DNA of 64,000 nucleotides from CALISC01 sp963542545 (GCA_963542545.1 CAUTWO010000001.1:1-64000), one strand, 5' to 3'; positions 8,676 to 17,428 are shown, counted from the stretch's first letter. Notes: generated by a model from the sequence alone, not told the origin. Numbers and translations: made by a program.

Positions 8676-9872
8676 ATGAACAGAAAAAAAGAAATAATTA
8701 AACTGGATTTAGCATTTTTAATTCGCTATATGGGAGACGCTTTGCTTTACCCATTTATGTTTTTATATTTCCAAAGTCTGGGCTACAAAAACGACCAAAT
8801 TAGCTATATTTTAATTATTTTTCCACTGGTTTCTATATTTATTAACCCGTTTTGGACATATTTTGCAAAAAACATCAATAGAAATATCTTTTTAATTGTG
8901 CTGTTAACAGCGCTTGAAACTGGAGCAATTTTAGCCTTTATTTTCTTTACAAAAAACATTTACATTGTGGCCTTGATTTCTTTGGCAATCGCTATTTTTA
9001 GTCAACCAATTTATTTGCTTTTAGATTCTTTTGCGGGTGGTTTTTGTGAAAACAATGACTATGAGTTTGCAAATATCCGAATATTCGGCGCAATTGGCTA
9101 CGCCTTACTTTGTGTAGTTGGTGGTTTAGTTGCAGATTACTTTGGTTTTAAAGTTTCTTTTTTGTCAGCAGTTGCTTTGTTTGTTTTAGCTGGAGTTTTA
9201 ATCTTTTTAATTAAGCCAATTAAGTTTACCAAAAGCGCGAAATTTGCTGAAAAAACTCAGTTAAAACTACTTTTTAAAAACAAAAAGTTTTGGGTATTTA
9301 CCACTATCTTTGTCTTATTTATGAGCACTTTTAAGGTTTTTGACCAATTTCAACCAGACTACTTTTCGGTAGTATGTTCAATCAATAAGTCTTGGTATGG
9401 CGCTATTTTAACTGGTTTCGTGGTGGTGGAAACTATCTTTATTTTTCTGCTTGCTAGATACTTTAAAGAAGTGGACTCTTACCTGCTTTTTGGAGTTGCA
9501 GTTGCGCTTACCTTGTTTAGGTTTTTTGTCTATATCTCTACTGACAATATTTACGCAATAATTGCAGTAACTCTGCTTAGAAGTGTATCAATGGCGATAT
9601 TTATCTTTGTTTACTTTAAACTACTATTTAGCCTTGTTGCCCCAAATAACTTTAATTTCTCGGTCATAATTATTAACTCACTGGTCAATGTTTTGTTTAT
9701 TATTTTAAATATTTTTGCCGGAAAATTGACTAAAAATCACGACTATTTTTACTTCTTTTTAATCTGTATTGCGCTGTGCGGGGTTGCTTTTTTAATCTAC
9801 GCGCGTGATATAATGAAAAAGATTGAAAAGGAATATTTTGATATCAATGTTAACACCTGGTCAAGTATATAA
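8676..9872 (+). CDS. Major facilitator superfamily transporter
   Basis: A 398-residue, very hydrophobic protein with about 12 predicted transmembrane segments in two halves joined by a basic central loop (residues about 185-205, KPIKFTKSAKFAEKT). The N-terminal pattern (FLIRYMGDALLYPFMFLYFQ) resembles the LacY/nucleoside-symporter-like branch of MFS. The substrate cannot be read from sequence. It probably shares a transcript with the cvfB-like gene, whose start lies inside its 3' end. Confidence 0.8.
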   Translation: MNRKKEIIKLDLAFLIRYMGDALLYPFMFLYFQSLGYKNDQISYILIIFPLVSIFINPFWTYFAKNINRNIFLIVLLTALETGAILAFIFFTKNIYIVALISLAIAIFSQPIYLLLDSFAGGFCENNDYEFANIRIFGAIGYALLCVVGGLVADYFGFKVSFLSAVALFVLAGVLIFLIKPIKFTKSAKFAEKTQLKLLFKNKKFWVFTTIFVLFMSTFKVFDQFQPDYFSVVCSINKSWYGAILTGFVVVETIFIFLLARYFKEVDSYLLFGVAVALTLFRFFVYISTDNIYAIIAVTLLRSVSMAIFIFVYFKLLFSLVAPNNFNFSVIIINSLVNVLFIILNIFAGKLTKNHDYFYFFLICIALCGVAFLIYARDIMKKIEKEYFDINVNTWSSI

Positions 9873-10695
9873 GTTTGAAATAATTAAAAAAACAGACATC
9901 GCTTATATGGCGAAGAATTTTTTTGATGAAGAAATTTATTTCCTGCATTTCAATGAAAGCGAGCACGCTGATTTTAAACCAGGTGATGAAGCTGAACTCT
10001 ATCTTTTTATAGATAGTAAAAAAAGACCTGCTTTGACTGTCAAAAAACCAATCATTCAAAATGGAGAAATGGGTTTCTTAAAAGTGGTTGGTAGAACTGA
10101 TGACCTTGGTGTATTTTTGGATAATGGGGTTGCTAAGCACTTACTACTTTCTAAGGATACTTTGGGTGAAGACCGAGAGATCTGGCCACAAGTTGGCGAC
10201 TATGTACATGTAAAGCAGTTTTTTGAAAAAAGATTGGTTGCCAAAATAGTTTTTCCAATTAAAATTTCTGAAGATAAGTTTAGTGAAATGGAAATAGTAA
10301 ACGCTCATGTTATTAACATCGGAAAAGACGGAATTAACTTACTTACTCCCAACTTAGTTAAGTTATTTGTACACAAGTCATGTATCGTTGAAAAAGTCAG
10401 ATTAGGTCAAGAAATGGCAGTCGTCATCCGTAGACGAAACTTTGATGGCTACAACTGCACACTAAAGGAACTAAATAAGATTGATATTTTTAATCTAAAA
10501 GCAAAAGAAATTCTTGCCTATATTCAAAAACAACCAACTCAAACTATTAAAAATAAACTAACTTCAGAACTAGTTGAAAGCGTGTTTAAAGTTTCTAATC
10601 GCAGATTTAAAGAAATTTTGCATTATATGCTTGAAAAAAATCTAATTAAAATTGAAAAAGGAATTGTTAAATTAACAGGTGAACGCCATGGCTAA
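9847..10695 (+). CDS. cvfB: S1-domain RNA-binding protein, CvfB/YitL family
   Basis: 282 residues if started at the ATG at 9847. An in-frame TTG at 9823 or 9838 is possible because AAAAGG lies at 9826-9831. The N-terminal half consists of small beta-barrel OB/S1-like modules (MLTPGQVYKFEI; MGFLKVVGRTDDLGVFLDNG; VGDYVHVK). The C-terminus (about 220-280) is a winged helix (VSNRRFKEILHYMLEKNLI). This S1-S1-S1-wHTH layout is that of CvfB, an RNA-binding factor affecting virulence and RNA turnover in staphylococci; the exact role is unknown. It overlaps the MFS gene end by 26 bases and proS by 8. Confidence 0.82.
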   Translation: MLTPGQVYKFEIIKKTDIAYMAKNFFDEEIYFLHFNESEHADFKPGDEAELYLFIDSKKRPALTVKKPIIQNGEMGFLKVVGRTDDLGVFLDNGVAKHLLLSKDTLGEDREIWPQVGDYVHVKQFFEKRLVAKIVFPIKISEDKFSEMEIVNAHVINIGKDGINLLTPNLVKLFVHKSCIVEKVRLGQEMAVVIRRRNFDGYNCTLKELNKIDIFNLKAKEILAYIQKQPTQTIKNKLTSELVESVFKVSNRRFKEILHYMLEKNLIKIEKGIVKLTGERHG

Positions 10696-12106
10696 AAAAT
10701 TTGTTTCAAAAATTACCGATATGGATGCAGATTTTGGTAAATGGTACCAAGACCTTTGTGTTGAGGCTAAGTTAATGTCTTACTCAGACACACAAGGCTT
10801 CATAATATATCGTCCATACGGCTACGCAATTTGGGAAAAAATTAAAGATTTTTTAAATGCAAACTTCAAAGCAACCGGACACAGCAATGTCTACATGCCA
10901 ATGTTAATTCCAGAAAGTTTATTTCAAAAAGAAAAAGACCACATTGCGGGGTTTGCACCGGAAACTGCGACAGTTACAACCGCTGGCAGCAAAACCTTAG
11001 AAGAAAATCTAATCGTTCGCCCAACTTCAGAAGTTCTGTTTACTTCACACTTTGCAAGTGTTGTTGAAAGCTACAAAGACTTGCCACTAAAATACAACCA
11101 GTGGTGCTCAGTTGTACGTTGGGAAAAAACCACTAAACCATTTCTGCGTGGTCGTGAGTTTTTATGGCAAGAAGGACACACAGTTCACGAAACTGCAAAA
11201 GAGGCTAAACAAGAAACTCAAAAAATGCTAAAAGTTTATGAAAAACTTGGCAAAGACTTACTGGCTATTCCTTTTGTTTCTGGTAAAAAAACCGAAAAAG
11301 AAAAGTTTGCAGGTGCAGAGGCTACCTACACAATTGAGGCTCTAATGCACGATGGTAAAGCCTTGCAGTCTGGAACTTCGCATTATTTTGGAGATGGTTT
11401 TACTAAAGCATTTGGCGTGAACTTCCAAGATAAAAACAATAAACTTTGTGCACCTTTTCAAACTTCTTGGGGAGTAACAACCAGATTAATTGGTGCAGTT
11501 ATTATGGTGCACGGCGACAACGATGGGTTAGTTTTACCGCCATATCTTGCTCCAACTCAAGTAGTTGCAGTCCCTGTGCTTCCAGATAAACTAGATAAAA
11601 CACAAGTTAATTTAGTAATTAAGGAAATTAAAAAATCTAAATTAAGTTACGAAGTTGACGAAAGCGATAAATCTCACGGCTTTAAGTTTGCAGAAAGCGA
11701 AATGAAGGGTATTCCTTTTAGAGTTGAGTTTGGCCCAAATGACTTAAAAGAAAACTCAGTAATTGTTTTTAAAAGAAATACGCGCACAAAAACTAAAGTT
11801 TTAATTTCAGAGCTAAGTAGTTTCTTAAAATCAGAAATTAAAGTTATGCACAAAGAAATGTACGAACGCGCGCTTAAACACTTGAACTCAAGTATTCGCC
11901 ACGCTAAAAATTACTCTGAGTTTAAAACTTTAATTGAGCAAGGTGGCTATGTTTCTATTGACATTAATAAATCTGCTGAAGAAATCATTAAAACAGACAC
12001 AACAGCAACCGCAAGAGTTATAAGCAAAGAAAAACCAGAACTCACAGTTTGTCCAGTAACTGGCAAAAAAGTAAACTACAGAGTGCTATTTGCTAAGGCT
12101 TATTAG
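10688..12106 (+). CDS. proS: Prolyl-tRNA synthetase, archaeal/eukaryotic type
   Basis: Charges tRNA-Pro. About 472 residues without the inserted editing domain of the bacterial long form. Class II motif 2 is seen at RWEKTTKPFLRGREFLWQEGHT-like sequence (given here only as landmark; residues about 140-165), followed by the SWG..TR and GLVLPP region, an anticodon-binding domain, and the family's C-terminal domain ending in RVLFAKAY. This form is common in Mollicutes and some Bacillota. The ATG at 10688 follows AGGTGA; an upstream GTG at 10679 is less likely. The end overlaps the convergent ABC permease by four bases. Confidence 0.94.
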   Translation: MAKKFVSKITDMDADFGKWYQDLCVEAKLMSYSDTQGFIIYRPYGYAIWEKIKDFLNANFKATGHSNVYMPMLIPESLFQKEKDHIAGFAPETATVTTAGSKTLEENLIVRPTSEVLFTSHFASVVESYKDLPLKYNQWCSVVRWEKTTKPFLRGREFLWQEGHTVHETAKEAKQETQKMLKVYEKLGKDLLAIPFVSGKKTEKEKFAGAEATYTIEALMHDGKALQSGTSHYFGDGFTKAFGVNFQDKNNKLCAPFQTSWGVTTRLIGAVIMVHGDNDGLVLPPYLAPTQVVAVPVLPDKLDKTQVNLVIKEIKKSKLSYEVDESDKSHGFKFAESEMKGIPFRVEFGPNDLKENSVIVFKRNTRTKTKVLISELSSFLKSEIKVMHKEMYERALKHLNSSIRHAKNYSEFKTLIEQGGYVSIDINKSAEEIIKTDTTATARVISKEKPELTVCPVTGKKVNYRVLFAKAY

Positions 12107-12795
12107 TGAAAAGAGATTTTCTCACTACTTTGTTTAAAAATATAGAGCAGGATTAAGAGAAATAAATAAAATATTTTGTAAAAGAAATACACAATTTCCG
12201 TGTCAAAACAGTTTCCAGAAAGCGGAAGCATTAGTAGAAAATAAGTAAAATTACCTTTTAAAAAACTAGAAATAATTGTAAAAATAATAAAAAAGGCTTG
12301 GATGATGAAAATCACTTGCCTTTTTTTATTTTTGACAAATATCAGGATAAAGAGCAGAAGGTACAAACTATCTAGCGGTGTTATCAGCAAAGTTTTAAAC
12401 TGACTGTATGTCAGAACCGGATATTTAGACAATTGAAAGAAAATAAAGGAAAGCGAAATAAAAAAGAGCGAGTATAAAAAAATAAGCGCAAAATAAAATA
12501 CTAACTTTGCAGTGTATACCACTTTTCTTTTTACAAAAGGTATTAGTTGCTTAATGTGTTGCTCGTCGTGATTGATAGTCAAGAGACCTGTTGTGATAAT
12601 TAGAAATATTTTTAGAATTTGAATATAGACGCTAAAAATTTGAGTTGTTTTTTCGCTTTGTTTTAAAAACACATCTTTGTCTGCGAAGTTAGGTGAGTAA
12701 ACCAAAAAGAAAAGTGGCAAAAATATTATCATAGAGGTAAATATTAACACCTTTGTTTTTCTGTCAAAATAAGTACTAAAAATATAGTTCAGCAT
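12103..12795 (-). CDS. ABC-2-like transporter permease of the secreted-protein operon
   Basis: 230 residues with about six hydrophobic segments (roughly 15-35, 53-75, 95-118, 135-152, 157-178, 205-222), the topology of ABC-2/BcrB-like permeases. It overlaps the ATPase gene by seven bases and is the last gene of a five-gene operon starting at 15770. The pair would form an exporter or an immunity pump; its cargo is unknown. The stop codon overlaps the convergent proS stop region. Confidence 0.7.
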   Translation of the reverse strand: MLNYIFSTYFDRKTKVLIFTSMIIFLPLFFLVYSPNFADKDVFLKQSEKTTQIFSVYIQILKIFLIITTGLLTINHDEQHIKQLIPFVKRKVVYTAKLVFYFALIFLYSLFFISLSFIFFQLSKYPVLTYSQFKTLLITPLDSLYLLLFILIFVKNKKRQVIFIIQAFFIIFTIISSFLKGNFTYFLLMLPLSGNCFDTEIVYFFYKIFYLFLLILLYIFKQSSEKISFH

Positions 12796-13358
12796 AGTGT
12801 TATCTTTCTTGTTACAAAACTGTTAAATATTTCTGGATTGTGTGAAATTATTAACACAGTTTTGTTTTTAGTCTCTTGTTTTAAAATTTCAGCAATTTTC
12901 TGCTTTTTCTCAGGATCAAATCCAGAAAGAGGTTCGTCTAAAATCAAAACTTCAGAGTCTCCGATAAGAGTCGTTAAAAAAGCTAATTTTTGTTTATTTC
13001 CTTTTGATAAGTTTTTAATATCTATATCTAAAGGCAGTTCTAAAAAGTCTATGTATTTTTTATTTACATAGCCTTTTTTAGTCTTTGCGATAATTTCAAG
13101 ATACTCACCTGCCTTTAAATTTCTTGGCAGGTCTGCTTTTTCTGTAAGATAAGAAATCGGTTTATCTATCTTTTTTAAAACACCAGATTTTGGTTTAATA
13201 AAGCCAATTAAAAGATAAATTAAAGTTGTTTTTCCGCTACCGTTTTCACCTATTATTAAGACCTTTTCGCCTGCTTTAATTTCCAAATTATAAGGTTTTT
13301 TAATATAAGGAACTACTACATCTTTAAGCATAAATACTTCTTTTAAATTAGAGTTCAT
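12789..13358 (-). CDS. Small ABC transporter ATPase
   Basis: 189 residues, a minimal nucleotide-binding domain. Walker A is GENGSGKTT, the Q-loop region reads YLTEKADLP, the signature is LSKGNKQ (a variant of LSGGQ seen in drug, bacteriocin and BcrA-like exporters), Walker B is VLILDEPLSGFDP, and the switch His is in ISHNPE. All residues needed for hydrolysis are present. It overlaps the upstream membrane-protein gene by 11 bases and the permease gene by 7, so the proteins are made together. Confidence 0.9.
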   Translation of the reverse strand: MNSNLKEVFMLKDVVVPYIKKPYNLEIKAGEKVLIIGENGSGKTTLIYLLIGFIKPKSGVLKKIDKPISYLTEKADLPRNLKAGEYLEIIAKTKKGYVNKKYIDFLELPLDIDIKNLSKGNKQKLAFLTTLIGDSEVLILDEPLSGFDPEKKQKIAEILKQETKNKTVLIISHNPEIFNSFVTRKITLC

Positions 13359-14175
13359 AAGTATTTATCCAACCTTTTTCTTTAATGTTTTCAAAGTCTA
13401 AAAAACCTTCAAAGTCGCATCTGATATCTCTTTTTAAACAGTTTTGGTATATAGTTTTTTTGTTATTATCTAGTTTAACCACAGCAATAATAACTGGCTC
13501 TAAAACAGGAATCGCTAACTTTGAGTTTGTAAAAAAGAAAGTAGTTTCCTGTTTGTCGTTTTTGCTAACCGAGTATTTATCATCTTTAAATAAACTAAAA
13601 TAAAACTCAGCAGTATCAGAGATAAAGTCTGCCAAAAACTTAACTTCAAAATTAGTGCCAGTTTTAAAAAAATCCTTTTCAATTTGGATTTTTTTAAAAC
13701 TAAAAAGCACATCTTTCGAGTCAAACTTATCGGCTTGTGCGATTTTAAATTTGCCAAGTTCTAGGTTTAAAACTTGATTAGTAATAAAGGTGATTTGAAG
13801 TCTTGTAAACTCTTCACTGTCTGCAAGTAGTTTTGGAGTAAAAAATTCTAAAGTGATCTTAAATAAATTTCTTTTTTGATTTAAGAAACTTTTACTCATC
13901 TTAATTTCTTTTAATTCAAGAGTTAGTTCATTCTTGCTATTTAGCCTAGTTAGGCTAAAATACTTGATATTCTTTATTGAGATTTTAGTTGTTTTAGAGT
14001 CAGTATAAAGATAAATTTTAAACTTTCCGTTAGCACGATATATCACACTTCTTTGTTCTTTAATTAAATAAAGACGTTCTGTGTTCTTCAAAAGTAGACT
14101 AGTAAAAGAATAAACACCAAATATATAAACAAGGATTACTACAACAAAAAGCAGTACAAGTACTGCTTTTTTCAT
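13348..14175 (-). CDS. Single-helix extracytoplasmic protein B of the ABC operon
   Basis: 275 residues with an N-terminal signal-anchor (about 5-27) and a beta-rich outer domain. It is a distant paralogue of the next upstream gene: both share a YLYT(D/N)..K motif after the anchor, an IK..L..N stretch, and a later L.LE.G...I.Q segment. No known domain is recognised. Four-base overlap with its paralogue (ATGA-type coupling). Since it comes with a dedicated ABC transporter and a secreted protein, a periplasm-side accessory or immunity role is an inference only. Confidence 0.6.
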   Translation of the reverse strand: MKKAVLVLLFVVVILVYIFGVYSFTSLLLKNTERLYLIKEQRSVIYRANGKFKIYLYTDSKTTKISIKNIKYFSLTRLNSKNELTLELKEIKMSKSFLNQKRNLFKITLEFFTPKLLADSEEFTRLQITFITNQVLNLELGKFKIAQADKFDSKDVLFSFKKIQIEKDFFKTGTNFEVKFLADFISDTAEFYFSLFKDDKYSVSKNDKQETTFFFTNSKLAIPVLEPVIIAVVKLDNNKKTIYQNCLKRDIRCDFEGFLDFENIKEKGWINTYEL

Positions 14176-15056
14176 AGTTTTGCACTCGTAGTGTGAACTA
14201 TTTTTGTTGTTTCTGATAACTTTAAAAGATTGTGAATTTGGGTAAAGGTACTTACCAGTAAATCGCTTTGTCTGGCGATTTTAACACCATCTTCAGTGTC
14301 TACAAATATCAGAATAAATGGACTATAAGTTTGCCATAAATTAAGTGCACTTTCTTTTCTTTTAACAACGAAGTTCACTCTTTTATTTTGTTTTATTTTT
14401 TCGTAACTGTAATCTGAATTACTCAAAAGCATTTTAATGTCTTTAACTTTATCGGCGTATTCTTTTAAAATTGAAAAAGAAAATTCATAAACTTTTAATT
14501 GATAATCTACGCGGTCTTGATAATTTCTACTGTCATAAGTTACGTTAACTGAGTATTCTAAAGCAAAAGGTTTTGCAATTAAACTAGACTGAATTATTTG
14601 AACTAACCCAATTTCTAAAGATAAAGTTTTGCTATTTTTAAAATTAAGTACCAAAAGACTTGAGTCAAAAGTAATGTTCTTTTTAAACTCATCAACTATT
14701 GAAACTGTTAAAATATTTTGAAAATATTTAGTGTTCTTGCTGTTTTCTTGAATCTCTTCTGGGCCTCTGTATCTTGTCTCAAGATGTTTGGCTTGAATTG
14801 ATTCACTTGTGTTTTTGTTTTTTAAATAAATAGATTTAATTTTGTCTGGACTTAAAAACCAAGGACTTTTTCGGTTAGTATAAAGATAAAAGTTTTGTCT
14901 GTTTTTATACTCAGTAAAAACACTTGTTTGTTTAATTGTTTTAAATTTAAAGTTTTTTGGAACTAAATACACCGTAATTAACGCTGAACAAACTATTAAA
15001 ATTGCCAAAATCGGGGTTAGAAAAACTAGGTGCTTTAATTTTGTTTTCTTTGTCAT
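14172..15056 (-). CDS. Single-helix extracytoplasmic protein A of the ABC operon
   Basis: 294 residues: a short basic cytoplasmic start (TKKTKLKH), one membrane helix at about 10-32, then an exterior domain with alternating hydrophobic residues typical of beta structure. It is paralogous to the gene at 13348-14175 (shared FYLYTN..K, IKSIYLKNKN and SLEIGLVQIIQ patterns). The start codon follows the stop of the secreted-protein gene without any gap, indicating tight coupling. Function unknown. Confidence 0.6.
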   Translation of the reverse strand: MTKKTKLKHLVFLTPILAILIVCSALITVYLVPKNFKFKTIKQTSVFTEYKNRQNFYLYTNRKSPWFLSPDKIKSIYLKNKNTSESIQAKHLETRYRGPEEIQENSKNTKYFQNILTVSIVDEFKKNITFDSSLLVLNFKNSKTLSLEIGLVQIIQSSLIAKPFALEYSVNVTYDSRNYQDRVDYQLKVYEFSFSILKEYADKVKDIKMLLSNSDYSYEKIKQNKRVNFVVKRKESALNLWQTYSPFILIFVDTEDGVKIARQSDLLVSTFTQIHNLLKLSETTKIVHTTSAKL

Positions 15057-15770
15057 CTAGTAGTCTCTTTCTATTCTATATGAAATGTAGATACCAGTGT
15101 GTTCAACAAATTGAAACTCACCCCAGTCTTTGTATATCCAAAAAACACTACGAGTTGCGTATCCATTAAAAAGATAACCGTATCCCATTTTTCTGACCAC
15201 CAGTTTACAACCTGGCTCAATTTTAATAGTTTTAGTCTCTTTATTTTTCTCATATTTACTTTTTTCTAGTTTATTTTCAAGTTTACTTTCAACACCTGCC
15301 TCACCCTTTGCGTTAAGCGGTGATTTTGTTGGAGTGCTAATGGTACCACTCATACTCATTTTAAAAGAACCACTTTGTGTATACTTTTCACTTTCTTCAA
15401 CGATTCTCTCTGTTGTAATTTCTTGTATTGTGCTAGTTGAACCTTGATTAGAAAATTCAGATACAACTTGTAAAACAAAAGAAACCTTTTTTGCGTAATT
15501 AAGATAATATACATACTCTTTTTTTATATGCCTATATGAGGTGTTTCGTTTTGCAATCTCTAATCTAGCTCTTTCATTTTTATCTTCGTCTGACAACTTC
15601 TTTTTTGGTTCTTCTGTATAAAAGTTAATCAGTTTTGTTGTTTTGTCTAGCATGTAAAAACGAACATACGGGTATAGATTTGTCTTTGCACTTACTTTAC
15701 CAGGATATAAAACACTTAAAAACAATGTGCTAACTAAAATAAACGAAACAAGTAAATAAAGTTTTTTCAT
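15057..15770 (-). CDS. Secreted protein with aerolysin/ETX-MTX2-like hairpin pattern
   Basis: The start is the ATG at 15770, preceded by GAGGTGAT; the in-frame GTG at 15779 lies inside that ribosome binding site. 237 residues with a Sec signal peptide and likely cleavage after VSA (residue 28). Residues 130-146 (YTQSGSFKMSMSGTIST) and 154-168 (AKGEAGVESKLENKL) alternate polar with small or hydrophobic residues around a Pro/Lys turn, as in the membrane-inserting hairpin of aerolysin-fold toxins. The following KTIKIEPGCKLVV resembles the PPG strand after that loop. Function is inferred from pattern only; a plain Lys/Glu-rich coiled stretch is the alternative. First gene of the ABC operon. Confidence 0.5.
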   Translation of the reverse strand: MKKLYLLVSFILVSTLFLSVLYPGKVSAKTNLYPYVRFYMLDKTTKLINFYTEEPKKKLSDEDKNERARLEIAKRNTSYRHIKKEYVYYLNYAKKVSFVLQVVSEFSNQGSTSTIQEITTERIVEESEKYTQSGSFKMSMSGTISTPTKSPLNAKGEAGVESKLENKLEKSKYEKNKETKTIKIEPGCKLVVRKMGYGYLFNGYATRSVFWIYKDWGEFQFVEHTGIYISYRIERDY

Positions 15771-15898
15771 AAATATCACCTCGACTATATATTTATATGA
15801 AAATCTTTTTTTACTTAAAAAAAGTTTATAGAACCTTAAAATATTTTACTTAACAACAATATGTTTGGAGTTAAGTACTAAAGTAACGAGTTAAACCG

Positions 15899-16738
15899 TT
15901 ATAAATCGATATTTGTAGCTATAATTTCAACAATTTTTATTGTATCTGTAAAACTCAAGTCTTTTATGTATGGGTTATCTTTTAAGTAAGCAGTCCACAA
16001 TTCCTTAGGCTGTTTATCATTTTTTATATCAACAATAATATCTTTTGCTTCACGCAAAGCGGGCAGACTTTCTCTTTTGGTAGCAGTTGAAATAATTGCT
16101 TGTTTCAAAACAACAAAGTCTATATCGTTTTTCTTTAGATTATACAAACTATAGAGATCATAAAAATCTCTCATTCTAGTTGTAGCAATATTTCTTTTAA
16201 TAATACTTTCGTATTTTTCTGCAAATATAGTTTCAAATGGATAAGCCATGACACTGATGATTTGTTTTTGAAAAATACAACGATACTGATATTCAATTTC
16301 TTTAGGTGTTACAACATCTCCCGTTGTAATATCAATTTTTAAACTATTTTTTATTTTATCAAGACGGCTAAATAAGTTTACCCTAAAGTTTTCATATTTG
16401 TCTTCTTCTCTTATGTGTCTTATGTTAACCATTTCAAATTTTATGCCATCATCTATAACGGTGTTAATGATTTCTAAAATAATTCTGCGAATATTTTCTT
16501 TTCTTGCAGCGATACCTTTAACAGTCGTGTCGATGTCTGATGTGGTACGATTTGAAATCCCAATCATTGATGCAACAAGTAGTCCTCCTTTGATAATAAA
16601 ATTTGCTTTATACTTTGATTTTGACAGTCTTTCTAAAAATCTTTCAAAGAAAAACATTTGTAGAAGTTCTTGAGAGCTAAGATTTTTAGAATTTGCTAAA
16701 TTTCTTATTTTGCTTTTTATACTTTCTGAACTTATCAT
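15899..16738 (-). CDS. abiEii: AbiEii-type nucleotidyltransferase toxin
   Basis: 279 residues of the AbiEii/AbiGii family, the toxin part of a type IV toxin-antitoxin and abortive phage infection system. The nucleotidyltransferase core shows FIIKGGLLVA and TTSDIDTTVKG (GG...DxD). The family's C-terminal motif is seen as ETIFAEKYESII.RNIATTRMRDFYDLYSL. Its ATG follows the antitoxin stop codon directly, with GAGGTG inside the antitoxin's 3' end as ribosome binding site. All expected active-site residues are present, so it should be functional. It may target tRNA by adding nucleotides, as described for relatives (established for some members only). Confidence 0.9.
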   Translation of the reverse strand: MISSESIKSKIRNLANSKNLSSQELLQMFFFERFLERLSKSKYKANFIIKGGLLVASMIGISNRTTSDIDTTVKGIAARKENIRRIILEIINTVIDDGIKFEMVNIRHIREEDKYENFRVNLFSRLDKIKNSLKIDITTGDVVTPKEIEYQYRCIFQKQIISVMAYPFETIFAEKYESIIKRNIATTRMRDFYDLYSLYNLKKNDIDFVVLKQAIISTATKRESLPALREAKDIIVDIKNDKQPKELWTAYLKDNPYIKDLSFTDTIKIVEIIATNIDL

Positions 16739-17323
16739 TTATAACACCTCAATATATTTTCTGATTTCATCCTCAATACCAAATACTTTGCTATATTTAA
16801 CAAGAGTACGGATATTTTTATTTTTACTGTTAAAGTATTCAACAATGGCGGTTGTAAATATTTGTCTATCAATAGTTTTTCTCTTTGATACAATATCACA
16901 AACGCATCTTTCCATATCGTAGCACTTTACAGTTGAACCAAGCGGTGTTTTAATGTCAACTATTCCCAAATTAAAGTGTTCTTTCTTTACGTAATGAACC
17001 TTGATATTTAAAAGTTTACGTTTGATGTGGTTGATGTTATATCCTTGTGGAACTGTAATGTGAAAAATACCTGGCGTTCTATCGCTAAAAGAGTGTAGAT
17101 ATAGTGCGGTGTGGAAAGAAAAAACTACTTTTCGGCAGTTTAAAGAAATTGTTGCAAACTCATCTACAATTGCGTTTTTTAATTTATAAACACCATTTTT
17201 AACCCTCTCTAAAAAACCTTTTTTAGCAAGTGCGGCAAGTGTGTGTCTTTTAACACCCAGTTCTTTTGCTCGTTTATTTGTAATAACATCGCTTTCTTTG
17301 AAACATGTTTTCAAAATATTCAT
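16739..17323 (-). CDS. abiEi: AbiEi-type antitoxin and transcriptional repressor
   Basis: 194 residues: an N-terminal winged helix-turn-helix (about 10-50, ITNKRAKELGVKRHTLAALAKKG) and the AbiEi C-terminal domain (FSFHTALYLH, FHITVPQGY, DMERCVCDIV). In studied systems AbiEi represses its own promoter by binding inverted repeats and counters the toxin without direct binding. The start ATG has AAGGAC upstream, and a very good sigma-A promoter lies just before it. Gene order antitoxin-toxin is canonical. Confidence 0.9.
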   Translation of the reverse strand: MNILKTCFKESDVITNKRAKELGVKRHTLAALAKKGFLERVKNGVYKLKNAIVDEFATISLNCRKVVFSFHTALYLHSFSDRTPGIFHITVPQGYNINHIKRKLLNIKVHYVKKEHFNLGIVDIKTPLGSTVKCYDMERCVCDIVSKRKTIDRQIFTTAIVEYFNSKNKNIRTLVKYSKVFGIEDEIRKYIEVL

Positions 17324-17348
17324 ATACTGTCCTTACATTTACTATTTA

Positions 17349-17377
17349 ATTATATATTATTAAAGAGTGTTTGTAAA
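17349..17377 (-). promoter_or_regulatory. Sigma-A promoter of the abiE operon
   Basis: On the minus strand a -35 box TTTACA (17372-17377) is followed after exactly 17 bases by a consensus -10 box TATAAT (17349-17354). Transcription would begin near 17342, giving a leader of about 20 bases before the abiEi ATG at 17323. This is the best-formed promoter in the window. Confidence 0.8.
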
Positions 17378-17398
17378 ATAAAAATATCGCAATAGAAC

Positions 17399-17428
17399 AA
17401 AAAAGAGATAGTATTTCTACTATCTCTT
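17399..17428 (-). terminator. Terminator downstream of the rlmCD-like gene
   Basis: An 11-bp perfect stem (17403-17413 with 17418-17428, loop TTTC) is followed on the minus strand by six T. It ends the transcript of the rRNA methyltransferase gene about 250 bases beyond its stop and insulates the abiE promoter. Confidence 0.75.

Noticed and set aside
12103..15770. Lactococcin 972-type bacteriocin export cluster
   Set aside because: The secreted protein is far larger than that bacteriocin family and lacks its motifs, and the large single membrane component typical of those clusters is absent.
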